Source of the DNA: Pseudolactococcus raffinolactis NBRC 100932
GTDB taxonomy: Bacteria > Bacillota > Bacilli > Lactobacillales > Streptococcaceae
Length of the DNA stretch: 64,000 nt
Assembly (NCBI RefSeq): GCF_001591765.1
Contig: NZ_BCVN01000006.1
Location: 1-64,000 of the forward strand
Reading direction: 5' to 3'
Shown: in pieces, positions 38,828-47,707 of the stretch
How positions within the stretch are numbered: position 1 is the stretch's first letter
How the letters are laid out: each line of letters starts with the position of its first letter
Notes under the pieces: model-generated
The model's database searches: none
What the model was told of the DNA's origin: nothing
The model's input: only the letters and a program-made list of their open reading frames with translations
Position numbers and translations under genes: made by a program

Positions 38828-40282
38828 ATGGAACGTTTCATTTTAACTGAAAAAGAGCAACAAGTTTTTAAATTATGTAGTGCTTTATTGAACAAAGAAC
38901 ATGGAATTATGAATTTTGAAGAGATTGTCGACGATATAGGATTATCTAGAACGACGATCAATTATGCCATCTTAAAACTTAGGGATATTTTAAACCTTGT
39001 TGTTGGAGAAGAGGGATACTCACTCTATAAAACAACTGATAAAGTATATCTAGAGCTTAACCAGTCTATTTCTTTTCAAATCTTGAAAAATGCTTATATT
39101 GCGGATAGTTTTTTTCTTCATTTTTTTCAAGAAGTGTACCATGAACGATTTTCTAACTTGATGAAAGAAACTGAAGCAAAATTTATGAGTTATGAGACAG
39201 GTAAAAAAGAACTCGTCAAATGTCGAGAATATTTGCAACATTTTTCGCTTCAACTTTGTACTAAGAAGAAGGCATCAAAAATGATTTCCGGAGAAGAAAA
39301 GCAAATCAGATTTATGTTTTTTTGTATGGTTCTTTCTCAATTTCAGTGTAAATATATTGATTTCTTCGAAACTGAAAACTCACAACTGAACCTCTTTTTA
39401 GATAGTGTACTCGAAGAATTCCCCTATATTTTCCAATCCTCCAACTTAAAAATAAAAATTTTTTATCGCATTGTTTTAGATAGAATTAAAAAAGGGCATT
39501 TATTGCCTGATGACATCGTATTTCCAAACCATTTTGAATGTCCTGTTTTACCATTGACTGTATTTACACAAAAGGTAGAGCTGCTATTTTTAGACATTGA
39601 CTTGACAGCACAACAAAAAAATAGAGAAATTGATTTTTTATATTTTTTATTCTGTACGCTAATCTATCAACCGGCCAATACCTTAGGCCCCACCAACTGC
39701 CAAACAAAGGAATGTCAACTATTTATTGATACAATTGAGAAGGTGGGTGGTATGACGCTTACCGCAATAGAGAAACGTTTTATTTGCTATGCGCATAAGC
39801 AATGTATTGTTTGGCATCAAATATTTCATGTATCGTTTTGTTTTCGTCATTTAATGACTGAGCAGGAACGATTTATCGAGAAAAAAAGTGAATATATATT
39901 TCTTTGGCACCGTATGGTTGATAGATTACAAGAGACGCCTGTTTATCGAGAATTATTCTTGCAACATCCTAATATGCCTTTCTTTTTACAGCGTATCCTC
40001 AATTCTGTATTTTTTTCAAGAGAGATTCCATGCAAAGTTTTTCTGTTGTGCTATTCTGCAATCACACAATCAATGGCTATGGAAAATCTAAAAAATAGAC
40101 AATTAATGATCCAAATTGATTTCGTCAATACACTTAAAGAAGCTGATATTGTAATCAGCGAGTTAGAGTTACCCCATCGAGAAACCCCTCCAGCCTTTAT
40201 CTGCTTTGTGAACTCACCGTTTGATTATCGAGACTGGATGAATATAGAGAATATGATTATCAAATGGCGTATTTCACGTTAA
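38828..40282 (+). CDS. Mga-like transcriptional regulator
   Basis: A 484-residue protein with the layout of Mga/AtxA-type virulence and surface-protein regulators. An N-terminal winged helix-turn-helix (FEEIVDDIGLSRTTINYAILKLRDIL, about residues 30-56) is followed by long helical PRD-like regions and a small C-terminal EIIB-like part. Cysteine and aromatic residues are frequent, and the gene is AT-rich relative to neighbours. Such regulators usually act on adjacent surface-protein genes; the miniature WxL gene next door is the obvious candidate target. Phosphorylation by the PTS is possible but not shown. Confidence 0.72.
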   Translation: MERFILTEKEQQVFKLCSALLNKEHGIMNFEEIVDDIGLSRTTINYAILKLRDILNLVVGEEGYSLYKTTDKVYLELNQSISFQILKNAYIADSFFLHFFQEVYHERFSNLMKETEAKFMSYETGKKELVKCREYLQHFSLQLCTKKKASKMISGEEKQIRFMFFCMVLSQFQCKYIDFFETENSQLNLFLDSVLEEFPYIFQSSNLKIKIFYRIVLDRIKKGHLLPDDIVFPNHFECPVLPLTVFTQKVELLFLDIDLTAQQKNREIDFLYFLFCTLIYQPANTLGPTNCQTKECQLFIDTIEKVGGMTLTAIEKRFICYAHKQCIVWHQIFHVSFCFRHLMTEQERFIEKKSEYIFLWHRMVDRLQETPVYRELFLQHPNMPFFLQRILNSVFFSREIPCKVFLLCYSAITQSMAMENLKNRQLMIQIDFVNTLKEADIVISELELPHRETPPAFICFVNSPFDYRDWMNIENMIIKWRISR

Positions 40283-40331
40283 AAACAATCTCCAGCAGTC
40301 GAATGGCTTTAACATAAAAACGATAATTGAC

Positions 40332-40363
40332 ATAATACCCTGAACTAAATGGGTATTATTTTT
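40332..40363 (+). terminator. Intrinsic terminator of the Mga-like gene
   Basis: ATAATACCC (40332-40340) and GGGTATTAT (40351-40359) are perfect nine-base arms with a ten-base loop, followed by TTTTG. Confidence 0.85.
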
Positions 40364-40685
40364 GTTTAATTAACAAAAAATTTACCTTACTTAATAAATA
40401 AAATAGGATAGAATAAGAAATGTTGATGGCAAGCTTCTTGCTATTGACCTACTTCATGTTTGATTGAAACAAACAGATTACTTCCCCTCTATTTTGTTTT
40501 AAGAGAATATGACGTGATGACTAAGCGCCTTCGAAATTTTTTTGAAGGCTCTTACTGTACCACGTGCTTGACTTGCTCTAGAGCTAAGTTGCATGAGATC
40601 AAAAAATACGGAGAAACTTTAGATAGGCACTAAAAGTTATGCTCCCTATCCCTCTTAAAGGATTATTTTTGAAAGGAGGCGTATT
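40364..40685 (+). other. Intergenic region with an internal hairpin
   Basis: About 320 bases without an ORF. A hairpin with GCCTTC and GAAGGC arms around 40527-40550 has a T run in its loop. The promoter of the small WxL gene should be here but none is clear. AAAGGAGG at 40672-40679 is its ribosome binding site. The region may hold remains of a longer surface-protein locus. Confidence 0.4.
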
Positions 40686-40973
40686 GTGAAGAAGAAAGTT
40701 GGTCTTTTGTTTTTATCTCTGTTAGCTACTAATTTACTGAGTGTGCATGGACAGGCTGAGGAAACAGATGCTATCATGAATTTTTCGGAGAATCGTGACA
40801 CTGCTGGCCCTGTAATGCCTAAAAATCCATCGTTACCCTTTACAGATGAAGGTTGGAGTGATCTAACATGGGATCCCGAGCATGTAACGCTAGATATACC
40901 ACAAAATCAAGCAAAACTAGGGACATTTGAATCTGTCGTGACCTGGACTTTGGTTGATCAAGCCTTCAAGTGA
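40686..40973 (+). CDS. Miniature WxL-domain surface protein
   Basis: A 95-residue secreted protein with a signal peptide (basic MKKK, hydrophobic VGLLFLSLLATNLLSVHG, cleavage near GQA-EE). The C-terminus, VTLDIPQNQAKLGTF followed by ESVVTWTLVDQAFK, matches the distal motif of WxL domains, which attach proteins to peptidoglycan without a covalent link. A usual WxL protein has about 220 residues with a proximal WxL motif and a long middle; here the middle is missing and only LTWDP could stand for the first motif. Either an in-frame deletion product or a real short form. The GTG start has AAAGGAGG six bases upstream. It follows an Mga-like regulator. Confidence 0.65.
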   Translation: MKKKVGLLFLSLLATNLLSVHGQAEETDAIMNFSENRDTAGPVMPKNPSLPFTDEGWSDLTWDPEHVTLDIPQNQAKLGTFESVVTWTLVDQAFK

Positions 40974-41120
40974 TTAATGCGATTAAGAACGTTCGTTTTT
41001 AAATGGACGTTTTCTTTATTTGATTATTAATAGATAAGTTTTAGCTTTATAATCGATAGATAATATGATAGACTGGTAGCAAATATTATGGTATCAATAA
41101 ATAAAGGAAAATAGGAAAAC

Positions 41121-41465
41121 ATGATAGAATTAACCTTTAGGTCTTTACAAGATTATTTAGATGTAAAATACGAAGCAATATGTCAAAGAAAAAATATCAG
41201 TAGCCCGTCGACAAGTGATTTATTTATCAAATTAGTTGAAGAAATTGGCGAAGTTGCTGAAGTCTTAAGTCAATTAAAAGGTAATAAAGCCAACACAGAT
41301 GATGCCTCATTAGAAAATGAATTAGCTGATGTGGTTCATTATGTTGTCGAGATCGCCAATGTCAATGGGATTGATTTAGGAAAAGCGATTATTGAAAAGG
41401 ATAAACGGGCATCTGTGAAATACAATGAGTCTCCGAATTTGGCAGAATTTTTATCTAAAAAATAG
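41121..41465 (+). CDS. MazG-like nucleotide pyrophosphohydrolase
   Basis: A 114-residue all-helical protein with the MazG metal-binding layout, KLVEEIGEVAEVL followed by ENELADVVHYVVEIAN (ExxE and ExxD pairs), and a basic C-terminal KDKRAS segment. Proteins of this size hydrolyse non-canonical or excess NTPs as dimers; substrate is not evident. AAGGAAA precedes the ATG. It is alone between the WxL gene and the dif site. Confidence 0.8.
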   Translation: MIELTFRSLQDYLDVKYEAICQRKNISSPSTSDLFIKLVEEIGEVAEVLSQLKGNKANTDDASLENELADVVHYVVEIANVNGIDLGKAIIEKDKRASVKYNESPNLAEFLSKK

Positions 41466-41523
41466 AGAGTAGGATCTGGTTACAATTCGGACATCAAGGA
41501 TGCCCTTGTAAATAACAATAGAC

Positions 41524-41554
41524 ATCTTTCCGAAAAACTGTAATTTTCTTGACA
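41524..41554 (+). other. dif-type chromosome dimer resolution site (dif_SL)
   Basis: A 31-bp site with the inner core ATCTTTCCGAAAAACT at its left and TAATTTTCTTGACA at its right matches, as I recall it, the streptococcal/lactococcal dif sequence recognised by XerS. It lies 30 bases upstream of xerS, where dif_SL is found in these genera. Its right end overlaps the xerS -35 box. Confidence 0.85.
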
Positions 41555-41577
41555 AATGTCGGTGTATCCCTTATACT
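41549..41577 (+). promoter_or_regulatory. xerS promoter overlapping dif
   Basis: TTGACA (41549-41554), a 17-base spacer and TATACT (41572-41577) make a near-consensus promoter. The -35 is the last six bases of dif, so XerS bound at dif should repress its own gene. The -10 ends six bases before the ATG, so the message would be leaderless. Confidence 0.75.
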
Positions 41578-41583
41578 AGTCTT

Positions 41584-42654
41584 ATGAAACGAGAACGCCT
41601 AATTGAAAATATTGAGGACTTAAAAATTGTGATGCCAGACTTTGTATTGGAATACTACCGTTCTAAGTCCGCCGTCCCATACTCACTCAATACCTTGTAT
41701 GAATATCTCAAAGAATATCAGCGATTTTTTAGCTGGCTCATGGATGCTGACATCTCAAATGCCTCGAAAATGGCTGATATTTCCTTAGAAACCTTGGAAA
41801 AATTAACCAAGCATGACCTTGAGAACTATATTTTATATCTGCGTGAGCGCCCTAAGCTGAATACCTATTCGACAACCTATGGTGTGTCCCAAACGACGAT
41901 AAATCGGACACTTTCTGCCCTATCAAGCCTCTATAAGTACTTGACTGAGGAGGTTGAAGATGAAAATGGTGAGCCCTACTTCTATCGCAATGTCATGAAG
42001 AAAGTCGCAACTCAAAAGAAAAAAGAGACACTGGCTTCACGTGCTGAAAATATCAAAAATAAACTCTTTTTAGGGGATGAAACGCAAGGATTTTTAGACT
42101 TTATTGATACTGAGTATGAAATTAGTCTTTCAAATCGCGCCAAATCTTCATTTATCAAGAATAAAGAACGGGATTTAGCCATTATCGCGTTAATTCTAGC
42201 GTCAGGGATTCGCTTGTCTGAAACGGTGAATATTGATCTCAATGATTTAAACCTGAAAACCATGGTTGTTGAGGTGACACGAAAAGGTGGGAAACGTGAT
42301 TCTGTCAATATCGCTGGTTTTGCGAAGCCTTATTTAACGGCATATTTGGACATTCGGGAGAAACGTTATCAGGCAGGTAAACGTGATGTGGCTTTATTTT
42401 TGACTTTATATAAAGAACAAGCTAATCGTATCGACAACTCCAGTGTTGAAAAAATGGTTGCCAAATACTCCAAAGTCTTCAAAGTCCGCGTGACGCCTCA
42501 TAAACTTCGCCATACCTTGGCCACAAGATTGTATGCTGAGACCAACTCTCAGGTTCTGGTCAGCCATCAGCTCGGTCATGCTTCTACACAGGTGACTGAC
42601 CTTTATACGCATATCGTCGATGAAGAACAAAAAGATGCTTTGGATAAGTTGTGA
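41584..42654 (+). CDS. xerS: Tyrosine recombinase XerS
   Basis: Single recombinase that resolves chromosome dimers at dif in streptococci and lactococci, replacing XerC/XerD; activity needs FtsK. The protein has 356 residues. The catalytic residues are all visible: arginine in [10 protein letters not shown], HxxR in [12 protein letters not shown], histidine in HQLGHAST and the nucleophile tyrosine in TDLYTHI. There is no ribosome binding site before the ATG, in line with a leaderless transcript. The dif site directly upstream confirms the identity. Confidence 0.97.
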   Translation: MKRERLIENIEDLKIVMPDFVLEYYRSKSAVPYSLNTLYEYLKEYQRFFSWLMDADISNASKMADISLETLEKLTKHDLENYILYLRERPKLNTYSTTYGVSQTTINRTLSALSSLYKYLTEEVEDENGEPYFYRNVMKKVATQKKKETLASRAENIKNKLFLGDETQGFLDFIDTEYEISLSNRAKSSFIKNKERDLAIIALILASGIRLSETVNIDLNDLNLKTMVVEVTRKGGKRDSVNIAGFAKPYLTAYLDIREKRYQAGKRDVALFLTLYKEQANRIDNSSVEKMVAKYSKVFKVRVTPHKLRHTLATRLYAETNSQVLVSHQLGHASTQVTDLYTHIVDEEQKDALDKL

Positions 42655-42671
42655 ACTAGTGCGTTTCAAAG

Positions 42672-42763
42672 TTGCGAAATACTCAAAAAATGCTATAATT
42701 TAAGCTATCTGCTATAAATCTGCCGGCATCTACTCCTTCTATTATAAAGATGTGATGCCGGCA
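42672..42763 (+). promoter_or_regulatory. dedA promoter and GC-rich leader hairpin
   Basis: TTGCGA (42672-42677) and TATAAT (42694-42699, with TG before it) form a promoter. The leader then holds a perfect ten-base-pair, GC-rich inverted repeat, TGCCGGCATC (42721-42730) with GATGCCGGCA (42754-42763), loop 23 bases. It is not followed by a clean T run, so it is a leader structure rather than a plain terminator. Confidence 0.6.
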
Positions 42764-42795
42764 CCAAATTTTTAATTGAAAATAGAAAGCGCATC

Positions 42796-43434
42796 ATGCT
42801 CATTAACTTTATTTTACATATCGATCAACACATCTATACCATGGCACAATCTGTTGGTGCCTGGACTTACCTACTGCTCTTTCTCATCATTTTTATAGAG
42901 ACTGCCGCTGTTATCATGCCTTTCTTGCCAGGTGATAGCTTGCTTTTTGCGGCTGGTGCTTTGGCTGCTAACCCAGATATGCACTTCAACGTCTGGATTT
43001 TCCTGGTCCTCTTCTTCTTCGCAGCCTTTTTAGGCGATATTTGTAACTTTTTCATCGGTCATACGGCAGGTTACAAGATGATTAATCACAAGTTTTTCAG
43101 TAAACTCATCAAGCCTCAGCATATTGAGGATGCAGAACTCTATTTCGAGAAAAATGGCTCGCTTGCCATCATTCTTGGTCGGTACATCCCGATTATTCGG
43201 ACCTTTGTCCCATTTGTAGCAGGGATTAGTCAGTTCAAAGCCAGCGACTTCATTAAGCGTGCTTTCATCGCTGCTTTGTCTTGGTCACTCATTGCAACTG
43301 GCGCGGGCTACTTGTTTGGTAACATTCCTTTTGTCAAAACCCATTTTTCAGTGATCATTTTAGGCATCATCGTCGTGACCCTACTTCCAAGCTTTGTTGC
43401 TTTCATCAAATCAATGACACGTGCTAAAGCCTAA
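42796..43434 (+). CDS. DedA-family membrane protein
   Basis: A 212-residue polytopic protein of the DedA/SNARE-associated family, now linked to flipping of undecaprenyl phosphate or other lipids. Motifs are ETAAVIMPFLPGDSLLFAAG and GRYIPIIRTFVPFVAGIS, with four to five membrane helices. The ribosome binding site is weak and the leader is structured. Last plus-strand gene before the orientation switch. Confidence 0.9.
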   Translation: MLINFILHIDQHIYTMAQSVGAWTYLLLFLIIFIETAAVIMPFLPGDSLLFAAGALAANPDMHFNVWIFLVLFFFAAFLGDICNFFIGHTAGYKMINHKFFSKLIKPQHIEDAELYFEKNGSLAIILGRYIPIIRTFVPFVAGISQFKASDFIKRAFIAALSWSLIATGAGYLFGNIPFVKTHFSVIILGIIVVTLLPSFVAFIKSMTRAKA

Positions 43435-43448
43435 AAATAAGGCCAAAT

Positions 43449-43486
43449 TAAAAGTCACCTAAGTTATGACAACTTAAGTGACTTTT
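43449..43486. terminator. Bidirectional terminator between dedA and brnQ
   Basis: AAAAGTCACCTAAGTT pairs with AACTTAAGTGACTTTT (one mismatch), A run on the left and T run on the right, between two convergent genes. Confidence 0.85.
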
Positions 43487-43501
43487 TCTATGTTATAAAC
43501 C

Positions 43502-44851
43502 TTATTTTGTTGACTTGTTTTCGACAACTTGCCAAATGCAACCCACGACCAAGCCAATGGCTGCAGGGACAATCCATCCCATTCCAATCGAAAAGAAAGG
43601 AAGGGTGTGTTTAGCGAAGTCCAGTAAATTTGCCATCAAGACGTTAGGATGATCTCCCATCGGAATGGCGTTAAGACCATCAAAGATCGCAGCAATCAGC
43701 GTAAAGCCAGTCGTCACTTGATAAACCCGTTTAGAATAATGGAATAATGGGCTCAACAAAGCCAAAATAATCAAAGTAATGGCAAGCGGATATAAGAACA
43801 TCAAAACCGGAATCGAAATTTGAATCAGATTGGTCAACCCGACATTGGCAAACAAACACGGCAAGACACTCGCCAAAATTACGTAAAAACGGTAAGAGAA
43901 TCTAGGGTAAAGTTCAACAAATGTCTCTGAGAATGCTGTGATCAAGCCAACCGCTGTTTTCAAACAAGCGATAATAATGATCAAGGCCAAGATAATCGTC
44001 CCAAAAGTCCCCAAATAGTAATTCGAAATCTGAGATAAGGCAATCCCACCATTTTCACTCATCGCAAACTTACCAAGACTCATCGTCCCCAAGTAAGACA
44101 GACAGGTGTAAATAATCCCCATGAGTAGCACACTAATCCCACCTGCTTTGATGGTATCAATCGCAATCACCTTAGGATTGGTCACACCACGTTGGCGAAT
44201 GGTTGTGACGATGATAATCCCGAAGGCTAGCGCCGCAAGCGCGTCAAGTGTATTATACCCTTGAGTAAAGCCAGCGATAAATGGTGAGGTTTGATAAGCT
44301 GTCCCAACTTTTGCATGACTGACACCACCCATCGGCCCAGAGAAGGCAACGACCAATAAAAGACCTAGTAAAATTAGAAACAGTGGATTCAAAAACTTAC
44401 CGATATAATCTAGGATTTTTGATGGTTTGCGTGAAAAGAACCAAGCAGCTGTAAAAAATAAAAGACTGAAAAGTGCTAACAATGGTTTTTGTGCACCAGC
44501 TGACAAGAAAGGTGATAAGCCAACCTCAAAAGATGTCGTCGCTAAGCGTGGTAAAGCAAAGAATGGACCAATCACTAAATATAATAGCGTTGTAAAAATA
44601 TAAGCGTACTTGCGATTGATACGTGATGCCATATCAAAAAGACCAGAACTTTGAGAAAGACCAACAGCGATAATCCCTAAGAATGGTAAGCCAATCCCCG
44701 TCACTAGAAAGCCAAGGTTAGCTTGGAAGATTGCTGCTCCTGCTTCTTGTCCCATATGCACAGGGAAAATGAGATTTCCTGCCCCAAAAAATAACCCAAA
44801 TAACATTGAACCAATCAGTAAATAATCACTGATTTTTAGTTTCTTATCCAT
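43502..44851 (-). CDS. brnQ: Branched-chain amino acid transporter
   Basis: Na+- or H+-coupled uptake of leucine, isoleucine and valine (LIVCS family). The 449-residue protein has about twelve membrane helices and the family start [24 protein letters not shown] (given here in part). AAGGGAG lies upstream of the ATG. It is next to the branched-chain aminotransferase, which it does not share a transcript with because of the hairpin between them. Confidence 0.94.
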   Translation of the reverse strand: MDKKLKISDYLLIGSMLFGLFFGAGNLIFPVHMGQEAGAAIFQANLGFLVTGIGLPFLGIIAVGLSQSSGLFDMASRINRKYAYIFTTLLYLVIGPFFALPRLATTSFEVGLSPFLSAGAQKPLLALFSLLFFTAAWFFSRKPSKILDYIGKFLNPLFLILLGLLLVVAFSGPMGGVSHAKVGTAYQTSPFIAGFTQGYNTLDALAALAFGIIIVTTIRQRGVTNPKVIAIDTIKAGGISVLLMGIIYTCLSYLGTMSLGKFAMSENGGIALSQISNYYLGTFGTIILALIIIIACLKTAVGLITAFSETFVELYPRFSYRFYVILASVLPCLFANVGLTNLIQISIPVLMFLYPLAITLIILALLSPLFHYSKRVYQVTTGFTLIAAIFDGLNAIPMGDHPNVLMANLLDFAKHTLPFFSIGMGWIVPAAIGLVVGCIWQVVENKSTK

Positions 44852-44960
44852 AAAACTCCCTTATAAAATAATTGTATCTTATATAGGATATCAAAATGTT
44901 ACATAAATTACAATAAGGCTCGGTCAGTTGGTTTGAAGATGATATGATCAGGGAAAATAG

Positions 44961-44996
44961 AAACGTTTTACATAAATTTAATTATGTAAAACGTTT
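44961..44996. terminator. Hairpin between ilvE and brnQ containing palindrome copy 4
   Basis: A 15-base-pair inverted repeat with a six-base loop. Its core (44966-44991), TTTTACATAA-ATTTAA-TTATGTAAAA, is the best copy of the 26-bp element. On the minus strand it follows the ilvE stop by 14 bases and could end that transcript. Confidence 0.65.
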
Positions 44997-45009
44997 CTTG
45001 TGATGTGAT

Positions 45010-46041
45010 TTAATCCGAAATCTCAACTTTATAAATCCAACCTTCAGGTGCTGTTATATCACCCTTTTGAATCCCGACTAATTCATTGTAGAGTTGGCGA
45101 GTAACTGGTCCGACTTCTGTTTCACTATAGAATACATGATAGTCATCGCCATTTTTAATGCCACCTATTGGTGAAATAACTGCTGCTGTTCCACAGGCTC
45201 CAGCTTCAGCAAAACGATCTAGATCATCCACATAGACATCACCTTCGGAAGCTTTCAATCCTAAACGATGTTCTGCTAAATAGAGAAGAGAATACTTGGT
45301 AATTGATGGTAAAATTGATGGACTAAGCGGTGTCACAAACTCACCATCCTTAGTAATCCCAAAGAAATTGGCTGAGCCAACTTCTTCTATTTTTGTATGT
45401 GTGGTTGGGTCTAAATAAATGACATCAGAATAGCCAGCATCATGCGCTTCTTGGCCTGGTAGGAGGCTTGCAGCGTAGTTACCACCAACTTTGGCTGCAC
45501 CAGTGCCGTGGGGCGCAGCGCGGTCAAAATCTCGTGAGACGATAAACTTAGTTGGCGCTAAGCCACCTTTAAAGTAATTGCCAACAGGCATGGCAAAGAC
45601 CGTAAAGATATATTCTTGGGCGGGTTGCACACCAATGATGTCACCAACACCAATCAAGAGTGGACGTAAGTAAAGACTACCACCACTTTCATAGGGTGGA
45701 ACATATTCATGATTTGCTTTTACGACAGCCTTAACTGCCTCAACAAAGAGGTCAGTCGGGACTTCAGGCATCATTAAACGTCTTGCCGTTTTTTGCAAAC
45801 GTTCCGCATTTTGATCAGGACGAAACAATTGAATCTCACCTGCTTTTGTGCGGTAGGCTTTCAAGCCTTCAAAAGCTTGTTGGCCATAGTGCAAGGCAGG
45901 TGATGACTCTGAAAGATGGAGTGTGGCATCTTCCGTTAAACTTCCCGCATCCCATTGACCATCCTTAAAGCGGGCAATAAAGCGATAGGGCAAGTTCATA
46001 TACTCAAAACCAAGATTTTCCCAATCAATATTAAGCGTCAT
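45010..46041 (-). CDS. ilvE: Branched-chain amino acid aminotransferase
   Basis: PLP enzyme that interconverts branched-chain amino acids and their 2-oxo acids. The 343-residue class IV aminotransferase has the residues SSPALHYGQQAFEGLKAYR, the PLP lysine in GTGAAKVGGNYAASL, and EEVGSANFF with GACGTAAVISPIG. Called bcaT in lactococci, where it starts leucine catabolism to aroma compounds and is repressed by CodY. A perfect CodY box lies in the shared upstream region with mscS. AGAGG precedes the ATG. Confidence 0.95.
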   Translation of the reverse strand: MTLNIDWENLGFEYMNLPYRFIARFKDGQWDAGSLTEDATLHLSESSPALHYGQQAFEGLKAYRTKAGEIQLFRPDQNAERLQKTARRLMMPEVPTDLFVEAVKAVVKANHEYVPPYESGGSLYLRPLLIGVGDIIGVQPAQEYIFTVFAMPVGNYFKGGLAPTKFIVSRDFDRAAPHGTGAAKVGGNYAASLLPGQEAHDAGYSDVIYLDPTTHTKIEEVGSANFFGITKDGEFVTPLSPSILPSITKYSLLYLAEHRLGLKASEGDVYVDDLDRFAEAGACGTAAVISPIGGIKNGDDYHVFYSETEVGPVTRQLYNELVGIQKGDITAPEGWIYKVEISD

Positions 46042-46158
46042 AAATAACCTCTTTCATCTATCAAGCAAACAAAGGATGGATATTTGAAACCCATCTCGTC
46101 TAAAAATTTGTTATACTTATTTTAGCCCTTTTTGTGCTTTTTTGCAACAATTTACTTG

Positions 46159-46173
46159 AATTTTCTGAAAATT
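46159..46173. promoter_or_regulatory. CodY box between ilvE and mscS
   Basis: AATTTTCTGAAAATT matches the CodY consensus AATTTTCWGAAAATT at all 15 positions. It lies about 118 bases upstream of the ilvE ATG and 20 bases before the mscS start. By analogy with lactococcal bcaT it should repress ilvE when branched-chain amino acids are plentiful; its closeness to mscS means that gene may be affected as well. Confidence 0.85.
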
Positions 46174-46193
46174 ATTGATTTGGAGTGTCTCTT

Positions 46194-46940
46194 TTGAAAT
46201 ATCTACACCTAGAAACCTTATTCGATACAGCCGTAGAAAAAATCATCTACGTCATAATTGCAAGCGTCCTATTTTTCATCTTCTATCGCATTTTAAAGCG
46301 GATCATCAAGCATTTATTTGACAACTATAGCCGTATTAATATCGCCGATAGCGCGCGTGTTTTAACCCTTTCACGCCTGACTCTGTCTGTCTTCCAATAC
46401 CTGACTGTCTTCCTTTACATCTACACGATCCTAGGGATCTTCGGTCTGCCCGTCGCGAGCTTGCTTGCAGGTGCTGGGATTGTCGGTGTTGGTCTTGGCT
46501 TTGCTGGACGAGATCTGATGACGGACATCATCAACGGCTTCTTCATCATCGTTGAACATCAAGTTAACGTTGGCGATACTGTCAACTTCAAGAACCTGGA
46601 TATCACAGGTACCGTCATGGTCATCGGGATTCGCTCCCTCACCCTCAAAACTAGCGCTGGTGCCTTAGTGTTTGTACCCAATCGAAATATTACAGCACTT
46701 GCCAACCTCTCACGACTTGATCACCACATTTTCTTAGATGTGCCAGTTACTGAGGAAAATGTTACAGACGTCAAACAACGGATGCTCAGTGTCAACAAAA
46801 ACTATCCGAACGCAGCATTTGTGGGGGTTCAGATAGTTGATGAAAAAGTGTATTTGCGGTCTCAACTGACCGGCACCTATCGTGAGATATCAGAACAGAA
46901 AGCTCAGATTTTATCTCAGTATTACGGATTAGACGATTAA
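46194..46940 (+). CDS. Small-conductance mechanosensitive channel family protein
   Basis: MscS-type channel of about 248 residues that vents solutes on sudden turgor rise. Three membrane helices are followed by the pore helix [20 protein letters not shown] and the cytoplasmic beta domain ([17 protein letters not shown]). The TTG at 46194 is preferred: GGAG is eight bases upstream, whereas the in-frame GTG at 46185 overlaps GGAG. The 3' end overlaps the convergent rnhB end by four bases. Confidence 0.9.
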   Translation: MKYLHLETLFDTAVEKIIYVIIASVLFFIFYRILKRIIKHLFDNYSRINIADSARVLTLSRLTLSVFQYLTVFLYIYTILGIFGLPVASLLAGAGIVGVGLGFAGRDLMTDIINGFFIIVEHQVNVGDTVNFKNLDITGTVMVIGIRSLTLKTSAGALVFVPNRNITALANLSRLDHHIFLDVPVTEENVTDVKQRMLSVNKNYPNAAFVGVQIVDEKVYLRSQLTGTYREISEQKAQILSQYYGLDD

Positions 46941-47707
46941 CCACGCCCAACCATTGATTTGATTGGTTCAAATGATTGCCGATGAATATCTGTGAAGCCT
47001 TGCTTAGCAAGCCCTTCCAGATGTTTTTTTGTACCATAACCAGCATTGTGGGTGAAATCATAGCCAGGGTAGGTTTGATCGTATTCTGTCATCATCTGAT
47101 CTCGTGTCACTTTGGCAACAATGGATGCTGCTGCAATGGACATGGATTTAGCATCTCCTTTGATCAGAGAAGTTTGCGGGATATCATTCTCTAAACTCAT
47201 GGCATCAATCAACAGATGTTCTGGCTTAAGTTCAAGATGCTCAATCGCCTGTAACATGGCCAGTTTGGTCGCTTCGTAGATGTTGACCTGATCAATGACG
47301 TGATTGTCGATGATCCCGATACCCACTGCGAGGGCTTCAGCCATGACGCGGTCATAGACGGCCTGATGCTGCGCTTTAGGAATCTGTTTACTATCGTTGA
47401 GGCCAGGAATTTGACAATTTTCGGGTAAAATGACGGCTGCTGTGACGACAGGACCTGCTAATGGGCCACGGCCAACTTCATCGATGCCAGCGATTAAGGA
47501 GATATTTTGGGCATAGAGTTCGCGTTCATAGGCTAGCAAAGTTTCAAGTCGGGCTGCTTCATCAAGGGCAGCTTGAATTTCACGTTGGCGTTTGGCGATT
47601 AATTTTTGCACGCCTTGGCGTGTATCCTGCGACCATTCGTCAAATAGAGGGTCTGACAGGGTTTGCGCTGCTTGGAGTAGCTCTCCCACTGCTTTAATCG
47701 TTGTCAT
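46937..47707 (-). CDS. rnhB: Ribonuclease HII
   Basis: Removes RNA, including single ribonucleotides, from RNA-DNA hybrids. The 256-residue protein has the catalytic start [20 protein letters not shown] with Asp-Glu, and the later aspartates in LLIDAMSL and AKVTRDQMM, plus the N-terminal substrate-binding extension usual in Firmicutes. The ORF continues 40 codons upstream, but the ATG at 47707 ([11 protein letters not shown]) is the family start and overlaps rbgA by 14 bases, the usual arrangement. Confidence 0.94.
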   Translation of the reverse strand: MTTIKAVGELLQAAQTLSDPLFDEWSQDTRQGVQKLIAKRQREIQAALDEAARLETLLAYERELYAQNISLIAGIDEVGRGPLAGPVVTAAVILPENCQIPGLNDSKQIPKAQHQAVYDRVMAEALAVGIGIIDNHVIDQVNIYEATKLAMLQAIEHLELKPEHLLIDAMSLENDIPQTSLIKGDAKSMSIAAASIVAKVTRDQMMTEYDQTYPGYDFTHNAGYGTKKHLEGLAKQGFTDIHRQSFEPIKSMVGRG

